Assembly: GCF_040782645.1 (NCBI RefSeq) | Contig: NZ_CP160403.1 | Coordinates: 3,906,001 to 3,970,000 of the forward strand | Origin: Streptomyces sp. HUAS ZL42 | GTDB taxonomy: Bacteria > Actinomycetota > Actinomycetes > Streptomycetales > Streptomycetaceae | Reading direction: 5' to 3' | Length of the DNA: 64,000 nucleotides | Part shown: piece by piece, positions 49,301 through 58,286 of the stretch | Numbering within the stretch: position 1 is the stretch's first letter | How the letters are laid out: each line of letters begins with the position of its first letter | Position numbers and translations under genes: made by a program | Notes under the pieces: model-generated | What the model was told of the DNA's origin: nothing | The model's database searches: none | What the model saw: the letters and a program-made list of their open reading frames with translations, nothing else

Positions 49301-51721
49301 TCAGTTCACCGCGTCGACCTCGCCCTCGGCGAGCTCCACGTCGTACACCAGCGGGCCGTCGGTCACGACCACATGGCCCGCACGGGAGGCATGGGGCGCC
49401 GTCGCCGCCAGCAGGTACGTCCCCGGCGCCGGGACCGAGAGGATGTACGAACCGTCCGCGAGCGACGTGACGCGGTCCAGCTGACGGCCGCCCTTGGACA
49501 GCAGCGTCACGGACGCGCCCTCGACCGGGTCGCCGTCGGGCGTGCGGATGTACCCGTGGACCGCCGAGGCGGGGCCGTCCTCCGCCGCAGACTCCTCGGC
49601 CTCCTCCTTCGGTTCCACCGCCAGATGCGGCAGCCGCTTGTCCAGCCATTCCGGCAGCCACCAGTTGGACTTCCCCAGCAGGTACATCGCGGCCGGCACC
49701 AGAGCCGTACGCAGGACGAACGCGTCGAGGGCCACCGCGGCCGCCAGTCCGACGCCCGCCATCGCCGCACCCGAGTCGCCGCTCAGCACGAACGCCATGA
49801 ACACACAGACCATGATCAGGGCCGCGCTGTTGATGACCCGGCTGGTCTCCGCCAGCCCCACCCGCACCGCACGCGCGTTGTCCTTGGTGTGCACCCACTC
49901 CTCGTGCATCCGGCTGACCAGGAAAACCTGGTAGTCCATCGAGAGGCCGAACAGCAGGGAGAGCATGATGACCGGCAGGAAGGCGTTGATCGGTCCCTCC
50001 TTGCCGAGGCCCATCAGCTCCAGGCCCCAGCCCCACTGGAAGATCGCAACGAGGACGCCGAAGGAGGCGGCCGCGGCGATCAGGTTCATCAGCGCGGCGG
50101 TCAGCGGCACCACCAGGGAGCGGAAGGCGATCAGGAGCAGCAGGAAACCCAGGCCGATGATGGTCGCGACGAACAGCGGCAGGCGGTCGCCCGTGACCGA
50201 GGCGAAGTCCTTGGAGACGGCGGTGACTCCGCCGACGTGGGCCTTGGCCCCGGCCTGCGGGATCACCTCGTCCCGCAGCGTGTCGATCAGCCGGTCCGTC
50301 TCCTCGGACTGCGGTGACGTGGTCGGGACGACCTGGATCACTGTCACGCCCTGCGCGGGCGGCAGCGCGGCGACCCGGGCGACCCCGGGCGTGTCCTCGA
50401 GACCCTTGACCAGCGTGGCCGTGTCGCCGCCCGCGGTGACCACCTGGAGGGGGCCGTTGAAGCCGGGGCCGAAGCCCTCGGCGAGCAGGTCGTACGCCTT
50501 CCTGGTGGTGGTCGACGCGTCGTCGTTGCCCTGGTCGGTGGCGCCCAGGCGGAGGGACAGCACGGGGAGGGCCAGGACGGCCATGACGACCAGGGCGAGC
50601 GCGGCGATCGTGCGGGGGCGCTTCTCCACGTTCGACGCCCAGCGGGCCGCGAGGCCGCTCGCCCGCTCCGGCTCGGGTCCCTTCTCCGCCAGCCGGCGCC
50701 GCTGCCGGCGGCTGAGCACCCGCGGACCCAGGAAGCCGAGCAGGGCCGGGAGGAGAGTCGTTGCCGCCAGCACGCTGAGCACCACCGTGAGGGAGGTGCC
50801 GATGACCACGCCGTCCAGGAAGCGCAGGTTCGTCACGAGCATTCCGGCGAGGGCGATGCACACGGTGCCGCCCGCGAACAGCACGGCCCGGCCGGAGGTG
50901 TTGAGGGCGGTGACCGCCGACTCCTCCGGCGTCATGCCCTTGAGGATGCCGCGCCGGTGCCGGGTGACGATGAACAGCGCGTAGTCGATGCCGACGCCGA
51001 GCCCGATGAGCGAGGCGAGCAGCGGAGCGATGTCGGGGATGTCCGTGGTGTGGCTGAGCAGCTGGGTGGAGAACAGGCCGGTGCCGACGCCGAAGACGGC
51101 GATGCCGATGGGCAGCAGCATCGCGAACAGCGAGCCGAAGGCCAGGAAGAGGACGATCGCCGCCGCGAGGAGCCCGATCACCTCCGCGAGGCCCGTGGGC
51201 GGTTCCTGCACACGCTGGATCGCCTGGCCGCCCAGCTCGACCTGCAGTCCGGCGCTTTCGGCGCCCTGCGCGGTGTCGACGACGTCCTCGACGAGCTCCT
51301 TCGGCACCTCGTTCGCCCGCTTGGCGAAGGTGATCTGGGCGTACGCGATCTGTCCGTCGCGGCTGACCTGCGCCGCGCCCTGGTCACCGGCGTACGGGCC
51401 GGTCACCGCGCCGACTCCGGGCATCTTGGCGATCTCGTCGAGCGCGGGCTGGATCCGGGACCGTACCGCCTGGTCCTTCACCGAGCCCTCGTCGACCTTC
51501 CAGACCACCGTGTCGGTGTCTCCGGACGTGTCCGGGAACGCCTTCTCCATCAGGTCGAACGCCTTCTTGGAGTCCGTGTCGGGGAGGGAGAACACGTTCG
51601 CGTACTCCGTGCCCGCCGTCGAGGCCGAAAAGCCCAGCCCGAACAGCGCCCCCACCCACAGCAACAGGACCACCAGCCGGTGCCGGTAGCACCACCGTGC
51701 CAATGCCGCCACGTTCAACAC
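49301..51721 (-). CDS. MMPL/RND family transporter with C-terminal carboxypeptidase-regulatory-like domain
   Basis: Membrane exporter of 806 residues with the MMPL plan: helix 1 (HRLVVLLLWVGALFGLGFSA), a periplasmic-type loop, a helix bundle (EVIGLLAAAIVLFLAFGSLF to LIGLGVGIDYALFIVTRHRR), a second loop and a second bundle (LLFGLSMDYQVFLVSRMHEE). The conserved Asp in GVGIDYALF and GLSMDYQVF is the proton-path residue. After the last helix (about residue 700) the protein adds a cytoplasmic tail with an extra beta-sandwich-type domain (VHGYIRTPDGDPVEGASVTL, LADGSYILSVPAPGTYLLAA), unusual for MMPL proteins. Substrate may be a lipid or drug. Confidence 0.9.
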   Translation of the reverse strand: MLNVAALARWCYRHRLVVLLLWVGALFGLGFSASTAGTEYANVFSLPDTDSKKAFDLMEKAFPDTSGDTDTVVWKVDEGSVKDQAVRSRIQPALDEIAKMPGVGAVTGPYAGDQGAAQVSRDGQIAYAQITFAKRANEVPKELVEDVVDTAQGAESAGLQVELGGQAIQRVQEPPTGLAEVIGLLAAAIVLFLAFGSLFAMLLPIGIAVFGVGTGLFSTQLLSHTTDIPDIAPLLASLIGLGVGIDYALFIVTRHRRGILKGMTPEESAVTALNTSGRAVLFAGGTVCIALAGMLVTNLRFLDGVVIGTSLTVVLSVLAATTLLPALLGFLGPRVLSRRQRRRLAEKGPEPERASGLAARWASNVEKRPRTIAALALVVMAVLALPVLSLRLGATDQGNDDASTTTRKAYDLLAEGFGPGFNGPLQVVTAGGDTATLVKGLEDTPGVARVAALPPAQGVTVIQVVPTTSPQSEETDRLIDTLRDEVIPQAGAKAHVGGVTAVSKDFASVTGDRLPLFVATIIGLGFLLLLIAFRSLVVPLTAALMNLIAAAASFGVLVAIFQWGWGLELMGLGKEGPINAFLPVIMLSLLFGLSMDYQVFLVSRMHEEWVHTKDNARAVRVGLAETSRVINSAALIMVCVFMAFVLSGDSGAAMAGVGLAAAVALDAFVLRTALVPAAMYLLGKSNWWLPEWLDKRLPHLAVEPKEEAEESAAEDGPASAVHGYIRTPDGDPVEGASVTLLSKGGRQLDRVTSLADGSYILSVPAPGTYLLAATAPHASRAGHVVVTDGPLVYDVELAEGEVDAVN

Positions 51722-51871
51722 TCCTCAGTCGGTCTTCGGTCGGTCCCCCAGGTCCAGGGCAACAGCATTGGGGGCGGCACGCGCGCGTGGACACGGGACA
51801 CCCATGACTCTCAAGGAACTCCAAAGCTCGGAACCGGCCCGGCTGTCAGTGGGCCCGCCGATACTGGGGGC

Positions 51872-52561
51872 ATGACGACGGCTCCTGGCACCGTGCTGAT
51901 CGTGGAGGACGAAGAGAGCATCGCGGACGTCCTCGCGATCGCCCTGCGCTACCACCGCTTCGAGGTCATGACGGCGGGCACGGTCCGCGAGGCGCTCACC
52001 CTCGCCGAGCGCACCCGCCCCGACGCGGCGCTGCTCGACGTCATGCTCCCGGACGGCGACGGCCGCGCGCTCGGCCGCGAACTTCGTGCGCGGCAGCCGG
52101 AGCTGGCGCTGGTGTTCCTCACCGCACGGGACTCCCCGGCCGAGATCGTCGGCGCCCTCGGCTTCGGCGACGACTACATCACCAAGCCGTTCGACATCGA
52201 CGTGGTGGTCGCCCGCATCACCGCCGTGCTGCGCCGCACGCGCGCGGCCGACGTACTGACGCAGCGGCCGCCGCTGCGCTACGGCGATCTGGAGCTGGAC
52301 GAGTCGACGTACTCGGTGCACCGCGCGGGCCGCACGGTCGAGCTCACCCCCACCGAGTACGCCCTGCTGCGCTTCCTGGTGCGCAACGGCGGCCGGATCG
52401 TGCCCAAGGAGCAACTCCTGCGCCACGTCTGGCAGTACGAGCACATGCCGCCCGAGTCGACGGTCGTGGAGACCTACATCAGCTATCTGCGGCGCAAGCT
52501 GGACGCGCTGGGGCCGCCGGTGATCACGACCCGGCGTGGTGTCGGGTACGGGCTGGCATGA
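51872..52561 (+). CDS. OmpR/PhoB family response regulator
   Basis: DNA-binding regulator of 229 residues. The receiver domain has the acidic pair in VLIVEDEESIADV, the phosphoacceptor Asp in ALLDVMLPDGDG (about residue 55), the Thr in VFLTARDS and Lys in DDYITKPFD. The winged-helix domain is C-terminal (VELTPTEYALLRFLVRNGGR, STVVETYISYLRRKLD). ATG 51872 stands very near the end of GGGGG, so the transcript may be short-leadered. Its last four bases overlap the start of the kinase gene (ATGA). Confidence 0.95.
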   Translation: MTTAPGTVLIVEDEESIADVLAIALRYHRFEVMTAGTVREALTLAERTRPDAALLDVMLPDGDGRALGRELRARQPELALVFLTARDSPAEIVGALGFGDDYITKPFDIDVVVARITAVLRRTRAADVLTQRPPLRYGDLELDESTYSVHRAGRTVELTPTEYALLRFLVRNGGRIVPKEQLLRHVWQYEHMPPESTVVETYISYLRRKLDALGPPVITTRRGVGYGLA

Positions 52562-54018
52562 CGGCGCGGCGGTTTCACGGCAGGCGCGGCATCCACTCGC
52601 TGCGCGCCAAGCTGACCCTGGCGAACGTGGCGCTGCTCGCCCTCGGGATCGTCGTCGCCACCGCGGTCAGCCTGATGGCGGCGCGGCACTACCTGCTCGA
52701 CAAGGTGGACTCCGAGCTGCGCGGATCGCGTTCCTCTCTGCAGAACGCAGGGTTCACACTGCGGCAGATCGAGTCGCTGGGCGAACTGGGCGTCGCGCTG
52801 GACAAGTTCGGCGGGAACGGCGGGGACGCGGACTCGCTGCCCAGCCCGGCATCGGTGTTCGTCGCGGTCGACGCCACGGGCCGGCCGGTGCCGCTCGGCT
52901 CGCTGCAGCCGACGCCCCGGCAGCGGGCGGTCGCCGCCGCGGCGAAGGATCCGGCCGCGCTGGCCGCGGACCAGGAGCCTCGGGACGTGCGCGTCCAGGG
53001 CGAGCCGTACCGGATGATCGGGGCACGGCTGTCCGACGGCAGTGTGGTGCTGATCGCCACCTCGACCGAGGACCTGCACGAGGGCATGGGCAAGGCCGTC
53101 AAGCTCGATCTCGCCGTCGGCACCATCCTGTTGGCGGTGCTGGCGTGCCTGACGATGTTCAGCGTGCGCCGCCGGATGCGGCCCCTGGAGGACATGGTGG
53201 AGACCTCCTCGGCGATCGCCGAGGGGGACCTGACCGCACGCGTGCCGTCCAGCCACCATCCGACGCAGGAGGTCGAGCAGCTGCGGCTCGCCCTGAACTC
53301 CATGCTCCACCAGGTGGAGTCGGCGTACCGCACGCGCGAGCGCAGCGCGGCCCAGCTGCGCCGCTTCGTCGCCGACGCCTCGCACGAGCTGCGCACACCG
53401 CTGTCCGCGATACGCGGCTATCTCCAGCTGTACGACAAGGGGATGCTCGGCGATCCGGCCGAGCGCAAACGGGTCTGGTCACGCGTCATGGCGGAGGCGG
53501 ACCGCATGGGGCGCCTGGTCGACGAGCTGCTCACCCTCGCCCGCCTCGACCAGCAGCCCGAACTGCGCTTCCGCAACGTCGACGTGAGCCGTCTGGTGCG
53601 GGACGCGGCCGAGGACCTGCGTGTGCAGCAGCCTGAGCGGCCCATCGCGGTCGGCGCCGACGGTGCGCTGCTGGTGCGCGCCGACGAGTCCGGGCTGCGG
53701 CAGGTCCTCGGCAACCTGCTGGCCAACGTACGCACGCACACGCCCGCGGAGGTGCCGGTGCGGCTCGGGGTGGCGCGCGAGGACGGGGTCGTACGGGTGT
53801 GTGTCGAGGACAAGGGGCCCGGGCTGTGCCCCGAGGACGCGGCACGCATCTTCGACCGCTTCTTCCGCGCCGGCGGCGGCGCGGGCAGCGGACTCGGCAT
53901 GGCGATCGTGCAGGGGGTGGTGCGGGCGCACGGCGGCGAGGTCGCGGTGCGGACGGCACCGGGTGAGGGACTGGCGGTGACGGTGACGCTGCCGGCGCGG
54001 GTGACCGCACCGTCGTGA
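52558..54018 (+). CDS. Sensor histidine kinase, partner of the OmpR-type regulator
   Basis: Membrane kinase of 486 residues. There are two transmembrane helices (LTLANVALLALGIVVATAVS about 17-37 and LDLAVGTILLAVLACLTMFS about 183-202), with an extracellular sensor of about 145 residues between them. Then come HAMP (RRRMRPLEDMVE), the H-box FVADASHELRTPLSAIRGY with the phosphorylated His, the N-box GNLLANVRTH, G1 VEDKGPGLCPEDAARIF and G2 GSGLGMAIVQGVV. All catalytic boxes are present. It is translationally coupled to the regulator. Confidence 0.95.
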   Translation: MTARRFHGRRGIHSLRAKLTLANVALLALGIVVATAVSLMAARHYLLDKVDSELRGSRSSLQNAGFTLRQIESLGELGVALDKFGGNGGDADSLPSPASVFVAVDATGRPVPLGSLQPTPRQRAVAAAAKDPAALAADQEPRDVRVQGEPYRMIGARLSDGSVVLIATSTEDLHEGMGKAVKLDLAVGTILLAVLACLTMFSVRRRMRPLEDMVETSSAIAEGDLTARVPSSHHPTQEVEQLRLALNSMLHQVESAYRTRERSAAQLRRFVADASHELRTPLSAIRGYLQLYDKGMLGDPAERKRVWSRVMAEADRMGRLVDELLTLARLDQQPELRFRNVDVSRLVRDAAEDLRVQQPERPIAVGADGALLVRADESGLRQVLGNLLANVRTHTPAEVPVRLGVAREDGVVRVCVEDKGPGLCPEDAARIFDRFFRAGGGAGSGLGMAIVQGVVRAHGGEVAVRTAPGEGLAVTVTLPARVTAPS

Positions 54019-54052
54019 GTACGAACGCACGGTGCGGGCGGACGCGTACGCT

Positions 54053-54454
54053 CTAGGAGCGGGCCGGTACCAGCGCCCACACCGTCTTCCCGTGCCGGCC
54101 CCGGCTCCACACGCCCCATGCCGCGGCCGTGTGCTCCACGATGTGCAGGCCGCGGCCGGTCTCTTCCCACTCCCCCACGACCCGCAGACGAGGTTCGCGG
54201 CGGTCCTCGTCCGACACCTCGATCAGACAGGAGCCGTCGGCGAGGGCGGTCACCGCGACCTCGAACTCGCGCTCCAGGAGGGGACCATGGCGTACGACGT
54301 TGGTGGTCAGCTCGGACACCAGCAGGACCGCGTCGTCGACCGCCGTGTCACCCGGCTCGTGTCCCCAGTCGGCCAGGTGCTCCCGGACCCGGCGCCGGGC
54401 CAGACCTACGGAAGCCGGATGCCGGGGCAGCCGGAAGGAGTTGCGTCTCACCAC
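54053..54454 (-). CDS. RsbW-like anti-sigma/ATP-binding protein (HATPase_c_2)
   Basis: Small GHKL ATPase of 133 residues. The N-box is DAVLLVSELTTNVVRHG and the G-box region is GEWEETGRGLHIVEHTAAAWG, near the C-terminal GKTVWALVP. Streptomyces carry dozens of such single-domain proteins; those studied act as serine kinases or anti-sigma factors. It has no antisigma antagonist or sigma gene beside it. Its stop faces the kinase gene end, 34 bp away. Confidence 0.85.
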   Translation of the reverse strand: MVRRNSFRLPRHPASVGLARRRVREHLADWGHEPGDTAVDDAVLLVSELTTNVVRHGPLLEREFEVAVTALADGSCLIEVSDEDRREPRLRVVGEWEETGRGLHIVEHTAAAWGVWSRGRHGKTVWALVPARS

Positions 54455-54547
54455 GTCTGCTCCTCACCCCGCGCACACCTCCGTCACATCGTGCAGCGCC
54501 GGGCGGGTGCCCCGTGTCACGGGGCCGGAAGTCGGGGCGTGATCGCG

Positions 54548-56098
54548 TCAGATCCAGCTGAGCCGCCACAGCCGGAACACGCCGTTGCCGTCGTTGAGGT
54601 ACTGGCCTCCGCCGATCGCGTCGCTGGTGACGACGTACTCCTTGCGCTGCCAGAGCGGGATGACCGGCACGTCGCCGGCGACGGTCTCCTGCAGCAGGCG
54701 GAAGTCCTGGGACACCTCGCTGCGGTCGGCGAGCTCCTGGCTGGCCCGGATCAGCCGGTCCACGGTCTTGCTGCTGTAGCCGGTGTTCATGGTGGAGTCG
54801 GTGCCGACGAGCGGGCCGCCGAAGGTGTCGGGGTCGGGGTAGTCGGCGACCCAGCCGACGCCGTACGCGTCGAGCTTGCCGTTCGCCCAGCGCTTCTGGA
54901 AGTCGGTCCACTCGTATCCCTTGACCGTCACCTTGAACAGGCCGCTCGCCTCCAGCTGCCGCTTGAGCTCCTTGGCCTCCTGGGCCGCGGCGCCGCTGCC
55001 CAGGCCGTAGCCGTAGGTGAAGCGGACCGGGATGCTCACGCCGGCCCGGACGAGGAGCTTGCGCGCCTTCTCGGGCTTCTGGTCGGGGTAGTTGTCGAAG
55101 AACGACGTGGTGTGGCCGGTGATACCGGTCGGGATGAGCGAGTACAGGGGGTCGACGGTGCCGTCGTAGACGGTGGCGGCGAGCTGTTCGCGGTCGATCA
55201 GCCAGGCCATCGCCCGCCGGACCTCGACGTCGTGCAGCGGTGAGCCCTTGCGGGTGTCGAAGTAGAGGTTGCGGGTCTCGGAGCTGTTGGCCTCGAAGAC
55301 GCGCTGGCCCGGGTCGCTCGCGTTGAGTCCGGCGAGCACCTTGGGCGGCAGTGTGCGCGAGGCCACCTTGACCTGCTTGTGCTGCCAGGCGTCGTCGAGG
55401 GCGTCCGCGTCGGCGTAGTAGCGCAGTTCGACGGGGCTGCCGGTCTTGACGGGGCCCTTGTAGTTCGCGTTGGGCGTGAGGACCGCCCTCTTGCCCTTCG
55501 TATACGCGCTCAGCTCGTACGGTCCGGTGCCGTCGACGTTGCTTCCGGTGCGCAGGGCGTCCTTCGGGTAGCGCGTGCTGTCGACGATCGCGCCGGCGCC
55601 GGTGGCCACCTTGAACGGGAAGGTGGCGTCCGGCGTCGACAGGTGGAAGGTCACGGTCATGTCGTCGGCGTCGACCGAGCCGAGGGTGGAGAACAGGGAC
55701 GCCGGACCGACATCGGAGTTGATCTTCTTGACGCGGGTGAAGGAGAACTGCACGTCCTTGGCGGTGACTTTGCGGCCGCTGGGGAACCTCAGGTCGTCGC
55801 GCAGCTCGCAGCGGTACGTGCGCAGGCCGCCGCCCATGAACCCGCAGCTCTTGGCCGCGTCCGGGACCGGGGTCGCACCGCCCGGATCGAACGTCAGCAG
55901 GGACTGGAAGACGTTGCTGAACAGGGCCCAGGAGCCCGCGTCGTAGGCGCCGGCCGGGTCGAGCGACGTGACGGTGTCCGTCGTACCGACCGTGATGGTC
56001 CTGTCGTCGTCGTGCGACGGCAACAGCTGCCAGCCGCCCACTCCCGCGGCCGCCAGCACGAGCAGCGTCGCGAGAATCCTCATGCGAACAGATCGCAC
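54548..56098 (-). CDS. ABC transporter family 5 substrate-binding protein (oligopeptide type), orphan
   Basis: Extracytoplasmic binding protein of 516 residues. Family 5 blocks: VTSLDPAGAYDAGSWALFSN, AKDVQFSFTRVKKIN, GTGPYELSAY, DVEVRRAMAWLIDREQLAAT, WVADYPDPDTFGGPLVG and PVIPLWQRKEYVV. The N-terminus (RILATLLVLAAAGVGGWQLL) is hydrophobic but has no lipobox Cys, so the protein is either anchored by this helix or released, unlike most Gram-positive binding proteins. GTG 56098 has GGGAGG 5 nt upstream. No permease or ATPase genes are adjacent, so it must work with a transporter encoded elsewhere or have another role. Confidence 0.88.
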   Translation of the reverse strand: MRSVRMRILATLLVLAAAGVGGWQLLPSHDDDRTITVGTTDTVTSLDPAGAYDAGSWALFSNVFQSLLTFDPGGATPVPDAAKSCGFMGGGLRTYRCELRDDLRFPSGRKVTAKDVQFSFTRVKKINSDVGPASLFSTLGSVDADDMTVTFHLSTPDATFPFKVATGAGAIVDSTRYPKDALRTGSNVDGTGPYELSAYTKGKRAVLTPNANYKGPVKTGSPVELRYYADADALDDAWQHKQVKVASRTLPPKVLAGLNASDPGQRVFEANSSETRNLYFDTRKGSPLHDVEVRRAMAWLIDREQLAATVYDGTVDPLYSLIPTGITGHTTSFFDNYPDQKPEKARKLLVRAGVSIPVRFTYGYGLGSGAAAQEAKELKRQLEASGLFKVTVKGYEWTDFQKRWANGKLDAYGVGWVADYPDPDTFGGPLVGTDSTMNTGYSSKTVDRLIRASQELADRSEVSQDFRLLQETVAGDVPVIPLWQRKEYVVTSDAIGGGQYLNDGNGVFRLWRLSWI

Positions 56099-56264
56099 GG
56101 TGCCCTCCCCAGGCGCCCACGCATATGCCACTCCCCTAAGTGGCGCGGCTCACCTAATCACAGGGGGTGCACCCGAGGAAGGGGATTCCGGGGAGATGGG
56201 AAAGACCTTACCGAAGGGTGTTTCGGGCGGGTTTCACAGCGTGCTCACAGCTGAGTGAGGGGCA

Positions 56265-56594
56265 TCAGTCCCCCTCGAAGTGGAGCTCCGTCGCCGCGTC
56301 ACCCGCGCACCTGCGGGCGAGATCCATGACCTGATCCAGCGTCCCGCGGTCCGCCTCCAGGCCGGTCCGGGTACGGAGGGCGGCGAGTTCGTCCGCCAGC
56401 TGGGGCATCTGGGCCGATGTCAGGTGCAGGGATCCGTAGGGATCGATCCGGCTCAGCAGGGGCAGCACGCTCCCTGCGCAGAGGCGGGCGAAGGCGTCAC
56501 CGTGGTCGACGAGGACCTCGACCGGGGTCGAGCGGCGCCGCCTGCGACTCGTTCCGGGCTGGTGGACCCGCATCAGCACGACGTCGACACCCAT
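56265..56594 (-). CDS. Hypothetical protein, 109 residues
   Basis: Small soluble protein (MGVDVVLMRVHQPG..., then DAFARLCAGSVLPLLSRIDP, and MDLARRCAGDAATELHFEGD at the end). AAGGAGGAG lies about 6 nt before the ATG, a strong ribosome site, and codon use is normal. No known domain was recognised. It follows the metallophosphoesterase gene on the same strand after 53 bp and may be co-transcribed. Confidence 0.7.
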   Translation of the reverse strand: MGVDVVLMRVHQPGTSRRRRRSTPVEVLVDHGDAFARLCAGSVLPLLSRIDPYGSLHLTSAQMPQLADELAALRTRTGLEADRGTLDQVMDLARRCAGDAATELHFEGD

Positions 56595-56647
56595 GGCGTA
56601 CTCCTCCTTGCCCCTGCGGCGGATGAAAGCGTGCGACGGCGCAGGCC

Positions 56648-57910
56648 TCACGCCTGCTTCGACGCCAGTTCGATCACCGTGATGTCCGAGGGTGCCCCCA
56701 CCCGTGTCGGCGGGCCCCATGCGCCGGCGCCGCGGGAAACGTACAGCTGGGTGTCGCCGTAGCGCTCCAGGCCGGCCACGGTCGGGTTCGCGGCGGCGGC
56801 GACGAGGTTGCCGGGCCAGAGCTGGCCGCCGTGGGTGTGGCCGGAGAGCTGCAGGTCGACACCGTGCTCGACGGCCTCGTGGATCTGCACGGGCTGGTGG
56901 GCGAGCAGCACGCACGCGCGTGCCGTGTCCCGGTCGCCGAGTGCCTTGGCGAAGTCGGGCCCCTGGCCCTCGCTCTCGCCGCTGACGTCGTTGACGCCGG
57001 CCAGGTCGAAGTGCGGCAGCTGCGTGCGGGCGTTCTCCAGGGGGTTCAGGCCCAGCCGTCGTACCTCCTCGACCCACTGCTCGGCCCCGGAGAAGTACTC
57101 GTGGTTGCCGGTGACGAAGAAGCTGCCGTGACGTGCCGTCAGCTGTGCCAGCGGGGCCGCCGCCGGGCCCAGGTCCTTCACACTGCCGTCCACCAGATCG
57201 CCGACGACCGCGATCAGGTCGGGCTGCGTGGCGTTGATCGTGTCGACGACCTTCTGGGCGAAGCCACGGCCGAGGACGGGGCTCAGATGGATGTCGCTGA
57301 CCACCGCGATCCGGTAACCGTGGGCGGCGCGCGGGAGCTTGGCCAGCGGGACCGTCACCCGCGTCACCTTCGGGCCGCGCAGGACGCCGTACGTCCCGTA
57401 GCCGACCGTCCCCACGGCCGCCGCGGCCGCGGCACCGGCGACGACGCGGGACACGAAGAGCCGGCGGGAGGGGGCGGCCACCGGACGGGACGACTCGGCG
57501 ATCTCAGCGGGCTCAGCGGGCTCCTCGCGCGGCACACCGGCCGGTACCGGCTGCGGCTGGGGCTGCGGTACGGCCGCGGCGACGGGCACCCGCTGTGCGC
57601 GCCGCTCGAGGAACCGGCGCAGCAGCGGTCGTACGACCTCGCCCGCCACCAACACCAGCAGCAGGTATATCGACAGGGCCAGCCACAGGAAGCCCGGCCA
57701 CGCCAGCACACGCTGGAGCCAGAAGGGCGCACCGGTGCGTTCGGCGACGAGCGCACCGATCGCCAGCGCCCAGCCGCCCGCGACGACCACCACACCCGTA
57801 CGGCGCACCCAGCCCGGACCGCGGGTCGTGTCGCGGAACAGACGGCGCCACAGGTACCAGTTGCCCGCGACCAGGACACCGAGGGCGAGCAGGACGAAAA
57901 GGATGACCAC
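56648..57910 (-). CDS. Membrane-bound metallophosphoesterase (YkuE-like)
   Basis: Protein of 420 residues. Helices at the N-terminus (MVILFVLLALGVLVAGNWYL; VVVVAGGWALAIGALVAE; FLWLALSIYLLLVLVAGEVV) and a further segment at about 155-175 (VVAGAAAAAAVGTVGYGTYG) precede the calcineurin-like domain. Its metal ligands are complete: VVSDIHLSP, GDLVDG, TGNHEY, and SGHTHGGQLWPGN. A Pro/Gln-rich linker lies between membrane and enzyme parts. Relatives act on phospholipid-type or nucleotide substrates outside or at the membrane; the substrate here is unknown. Confidence 0.9.
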   Translation of the reverse strand: MVILFVLLALGVLVAGNWYLWRRLFRDTTRGPGWVRRTGVVVVAGGWALAIGALVAERTGAPFWLQRVLAWPGFLWLALSIYLLLVLVAGEVVRPLLRRFLERRAQRVPVAAAVPQPQPQPVPAGVPREEPAEPAEIAESSRPVAAPSRRLFVSRVVAGAAAAAAVGTVGYGTYGVLRGPKVTRVTVPLAKLPRAAHGYRIAVVSDIHLSPVLGRGFAQKVVDTINATQPDLIAVVGDLVDGSVKDLGPAAAPLAQLTARHGSFFVTGNHEYFSGAEQWVEEVRRLGLNPLENARTQLPHFDLAGVNDVSGESEGQGPDFAKALGDRDTARACVLLAHQPVQIHEAVEHGVDLQLSGHTHGGQLWPGNLVAAAANPTVAGLERYGDTQLYVSRGAGAWGPPTRVGAPSDITVIELASKQA

Positions 57911-57955
57911 GGTGTCGTGTCCCCCCGTTGTCGATGATGACGGCTGGTTTGTCGG

Positions 57956-58195
57956 CTATGCCGTACGACGCAATGCGCGCAGTCCACGCAACCCGATGGC
58001 CCCGATGACCGTCCCCAATACGAAGGAAACGACGGCGAGCGTCAGGTGCACCCAGAAATACGCCGTGGGATGCCCGTCGTCGAAAGCGAGCCCACTGCTG
58101 TCCTTGATCAGGTTTTTGACGAAAGTGACCCAGATGACCCAGCTCCACACCCCGAAGGCGAGCAGGAACCAGGAGACGGGGCGGCTGAGCTTCAT
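57956..58195 (-). CDS. Small membrane protein, SCO4848 family
   Basis: A 79-residue protein with two membrane helices (VSWFLLAFGVWSWVIWVTFV and AYFWVHLTLAVVSFVLGTVI) and a basic C-terminus (LRGLRALRRTA). The opening MKLSRPVSWFLLAFG and FAFDDGHPTAYF-type loop (here LAFDDGHPTAYF) are the signature of the conserved actinobacterial SCO4848 family. It lies between the phosphoesterase and the divergent D-Ala-D-Ala carboxypeptidase. Function unknown. Confidence 0.85.
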   Translation of the reverse strand: MKLSRPVSWFLLAFGVWSWVIWVTFVKNLIKDSSGLAFDDGHPTAYFWVHLTLAVVSFVLGTVIGAIGLRGLRALRRTA

Positions 58196-58286
58196 GCGTC
58201 CAGTATCGCCGCCCGTCGTCCGGTCCCGTGACCGGGGTGGGGAGGCCAGTGGGACTTCGCGGCGTGCGGCAGGTACGTTCTCCGAC

